Positions 5,398 to 6,675 of a DNA stretch of 6,675 bases are shown here, one piece after another. How positions within the stretch are numbered: the first letter of the stretch is position 1; each line of letters starts with the position of its first letter. This stretch comes from JAICLL01 sp035252155. Its GTDB lineage: Bacteria; Planctomycetota; Planctomycetia; Pirellulales; JAICIG01. The stretch lies in contig DATFDL010000113.1 in the NCBI GenBank assembly GCA_035252155.1, positions 1-6,675 on the forward strand. The letters run 5' to 3'. The translations under genes and the position numbers were made by a program. The notes below the pieces were generated by a model, which was not told the origin of the DNA, searched no databases, and saw nothing but the letters and a program-made list of their open reading frames with translations.

Positions 5398-6030
5398 CTA
5401 ATCGTGACCATGATTTTGTTGCGAAGACCGCGATATCTGAGTCAGGGTTGTCTTTGCGGTTGACCTTATGTCACGGGCAAGCGGTATGTCTCGTGCTTCC
5501 GCAAGCCGTTCAAGCACCTCGCGCGGAGCGGCCGGGTTGCCGGCGAGCGATCGCCAAACCTTTGGCTCACGCGTTTCCAGCAGTCGTTGCAGCTCTGGCA
5601 CCGCGGTTTCGAATTTGGCTTGACGCTCCCACTCGACAATCTGCAACAACCTGAGGATCCGTTCGCCGCCGGAATGCCGCTTGGCAACTTCTCGAAAGAT
5701 TTTTGCCTTTTCGTCGGACGAAGGTCGTCGGAGCGCCAAAGATTCCAGCATCCAATAATTGTCTGAATGCTCCTCGAGAAACGATTGAAGCTCCGCCGCC
5801 GATTCCATACCCGATGTGTAAAGCGCGATGGCGAGCGTAATGACTGCTTCTGGATACCGCGTCTCACGCACGATTCGTTCCAGCAACCATCGAGGGCCCT
5901 TTCGATGAGCAAGCTCATCAAGAAAAATCTGGCGTTCATAAAGCTCGAGCAGCACATCATCCGGCGTGTCTTCGCGCGAACCGAACGACCGCAAGCTCTC
6001 AAGTCGGTCAGCTAAGAGATCTTGATGCAC
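5398..6030 (-). CDS. Unknown helical-repeat protein between top6B and top6A, 210 aa
   Basis: The GTG start at 6030 is preceded by an AGGGA motif about 7 nt upstream; the stop is TAG at 5398-5400. I do not recognise a named family. The protein is predicted by eye to be almost wholly alpha-helical and charged, with no signal peptide or membrane segment, so it is likely cytoplasmic. Residues 159-178 (WRSLAGNPAAPREVLERLAE) match the leucine-rich-variant/HEAT-like pattern 'LA-NP--P-EVL--LA', and earlier segments (FLDELAHRKGPRWLLERIV, LQSFLEEHSDNYWMLESLAL) look like degenerate repeats of a similar kind. Such solenoids usually bind proteins. Its position, 32 bp after top6B and 37 bp before top6A, suggests co-expression with topo VI and possibly a partner or regulator role; this is inference only. 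By eye it is less GC-rich than its neighbours, so it may have joined the operon later. Confidence 0.8.
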   Translation of the reverse strand: MHQDLLADRLESLRSFGSREDTPDDVLLELYERQIFLDELAHRKGPRWLLERIVRETRYPEAVITLAIALYTSGMESAAELQSFLEEHSDNYWMLESLALRRPSSDEKAKIFREVAKRHSGGERILRLLQIVEWERQAKFETAVPELQRLLETREPKVWRSLAGNPAAPREVLERLAEARDIPLARDIRSTAKTTLTQISRSSQQNHGHD

Positions 6031-6036
6031 CGCATT

Positions 6037-6049
6037 TCCCTTTCAGGGA
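6037..6049 (-). promoter_or_regulatory. Ribosome binding site inside a small hairpin
   Basis: On the minus strand TCCCT-GAA-AGGGA can pair over 5 bp, with the AGGGA Shine-Dalgarno motif of the 210-codon gene as the right arm. The GTG start follows 6-7 nt later. The stem could lower initiation when not opened by ribosomes finishing top6B 14 bp upstream, a form of translational coupling; this is inference. Confidence 0.45.
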
Positions 6050-6062
6050 TCGTTCTCGGCCG

Positions 6063-6675
6063 TTACGACGTCGGCGCTGAGGCAAGATCGGCCTGATCCA
6101 CAATCAACACATTATCTCCAAAATCTTCCGGTTCTTCGTCGACCGGCCGACCGCGACTGTCTAACCGCACGTCGGCCTGGGCCGTCTTTCGCTTGGCGAC
6201 TTGCATCAGACGTTCATAGAGTTGATCGCGGTCGGACTGATTGATGCCGCTGACCGCATCGGCGACCTCGCCCAGATACCGCAGAAAGACATTCCGCCGC
6301 TCTCCCTCTTGCTTCACCCGCAGACGGCGGCGCAGATACATGCTGAGCTTGCGGCCGACGGCTTGCAGGGCCAGCCGCAGCTCTTTTTGAATCTCGGGAT
6401 ACGAGGCGACCGCCTCTTTCGACTCGCTGGTGAAGGGCACCCAGACGCTGGCCACGTGAACCATGATCGTCACCGGGCCGCTGGGCAGCGAGCCGCGCGA
6501 TTGGCTCAGCCCGTAAGCGCGCCAGTTGGTGCCCACCACCGTCTGCGTGATGGCGCACGCCCCCGGCTGAAATTGCAACGGCACGCGGTTGGCAAACCGC
6601 AGAATGTTCATCGTCTGCCCCTCGTCCAAGCTCACCGACCGCATGGCGGTGTGCAGCTTGGCGATCTCGGCGGTC
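6063..6675 (-). CDS. top6B: DNA topoisomerase VI subunit B, C-terminal part (partial)
   Basis: The minus frame is open from the window edge to a TAA at 6063-6065, giving the last 203 residues or so; the 5' part lies outside. The segment is the distal transducer region and C-terminus of the GHKL ATPase subunit of topo VI. Recognisable stretches are MNILRFANRVPLQFQPGACA, then TNWRAYGLSQSRGSLPSGPV, then HVASVWVPFTSESKEAVASY, and a following PEIQKELRLALQAVGRKLSMYLRRRL helix that leads towards the subunit-A-binding end. The ATPase motifs and the switch Lys are not in view, so activity cannot be judged. The last 40 residues are acidic and probably disordered (DEEPEDFGDNVLIVDQAD). The ATG at 6644 is internal, because the frame continues upstream with matching residues. 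It is the first visible gene of the top6B - 210-aa - top6A operon, whose promoter is not in the window. Confidence 0.93.
   Translation of the reverse strand, partial: TAEIAKLHTAMRSVSLDEGQTMNILRFANRVPLQFQPGACAITQTVVGTNWRAYGLSQSRGSLPSGPVTIMVHVASVWVPFTSESKEAVASYPEIQKELRLALQAVGRKLSMYLRRRLRVKQEGERRNVFLRYLGEVADAVSGINQSDRDQLYERLMQVAKRKTAQADVRLDSRGRPVDEEPEDFGDNVLIVDQADLASAPTS

Noticed and set aside
1..6675. CRISPR array, tRNA, rRNA, riboswitch, transposase or defence genes
   Set aside because: I looked for regularly spaced repeats, cloverleaf-type ends, conserved aptamer cores and transposase motifs and saw none.

Overview
The window reads as chromosomal DNA from a planctomycete, most likely a Pirellulales-type organism. 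The reasons are: the C-terminal end of a DUF1559 protein with its H-X9-DG signature, a Gly-rich EF-hand protein, a large exported protein of a planctomycete-type architecture, high GC content, and intergenic DNA carrying the 'NPKRKRG / TRSVSEG' repeat that I remember from many planctomycete intergenic regions. This assignment is pattern recognition, not a database result.

Left part (1-1589) is gene-poor. It holds the 3' end of a Gly-rich EF-hand protein (+), a 5'-truncated DUF1559 remnant (-), and a 41-codon basic protein gene with a good ribosome binding site (-, 944-1069). About 520 bp of noncoding DNA follows, packed with hairpins, a short direct repeat, homopolymer runs and one imperfect inverted repeat.

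Middle part (1590-3995) is one 801-residue exported protein (+). It has a signal peptide, a short KDGR-type N-terminal module, a helical TPR-like middle and a C-terminal alpha/beta-hydrolase domain. The expected nucleophile serine is alanine (GHAMG), so it may not be catalytic. Just after its stop lies a roughly 170-bp relic of a different alpha/beta hydrolase (S9-peptidase-like), broken at both ends.

Right part (4209-6675) is a minus-strand operon in the order top6B (3' end only), a 210-codon gene of unknown function, and top6A. The gaps are 32 and 37 bp. This is a type IIB DNA topoisomerase (topo VI) locus, an enzyme best known from archaea and plants and only sporadic in bacteria. The catalytic Tyr and the Toprim acidic residues of subunit A are all present. 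The interposed helical-repeat gene is the best candidate in the window for something undescribed, a possible accessory factor of bacterial topo VI. The top6A stop codon lies only about 25 bp from the hydrolase relic, so the operon abuts a rearrangement scar.
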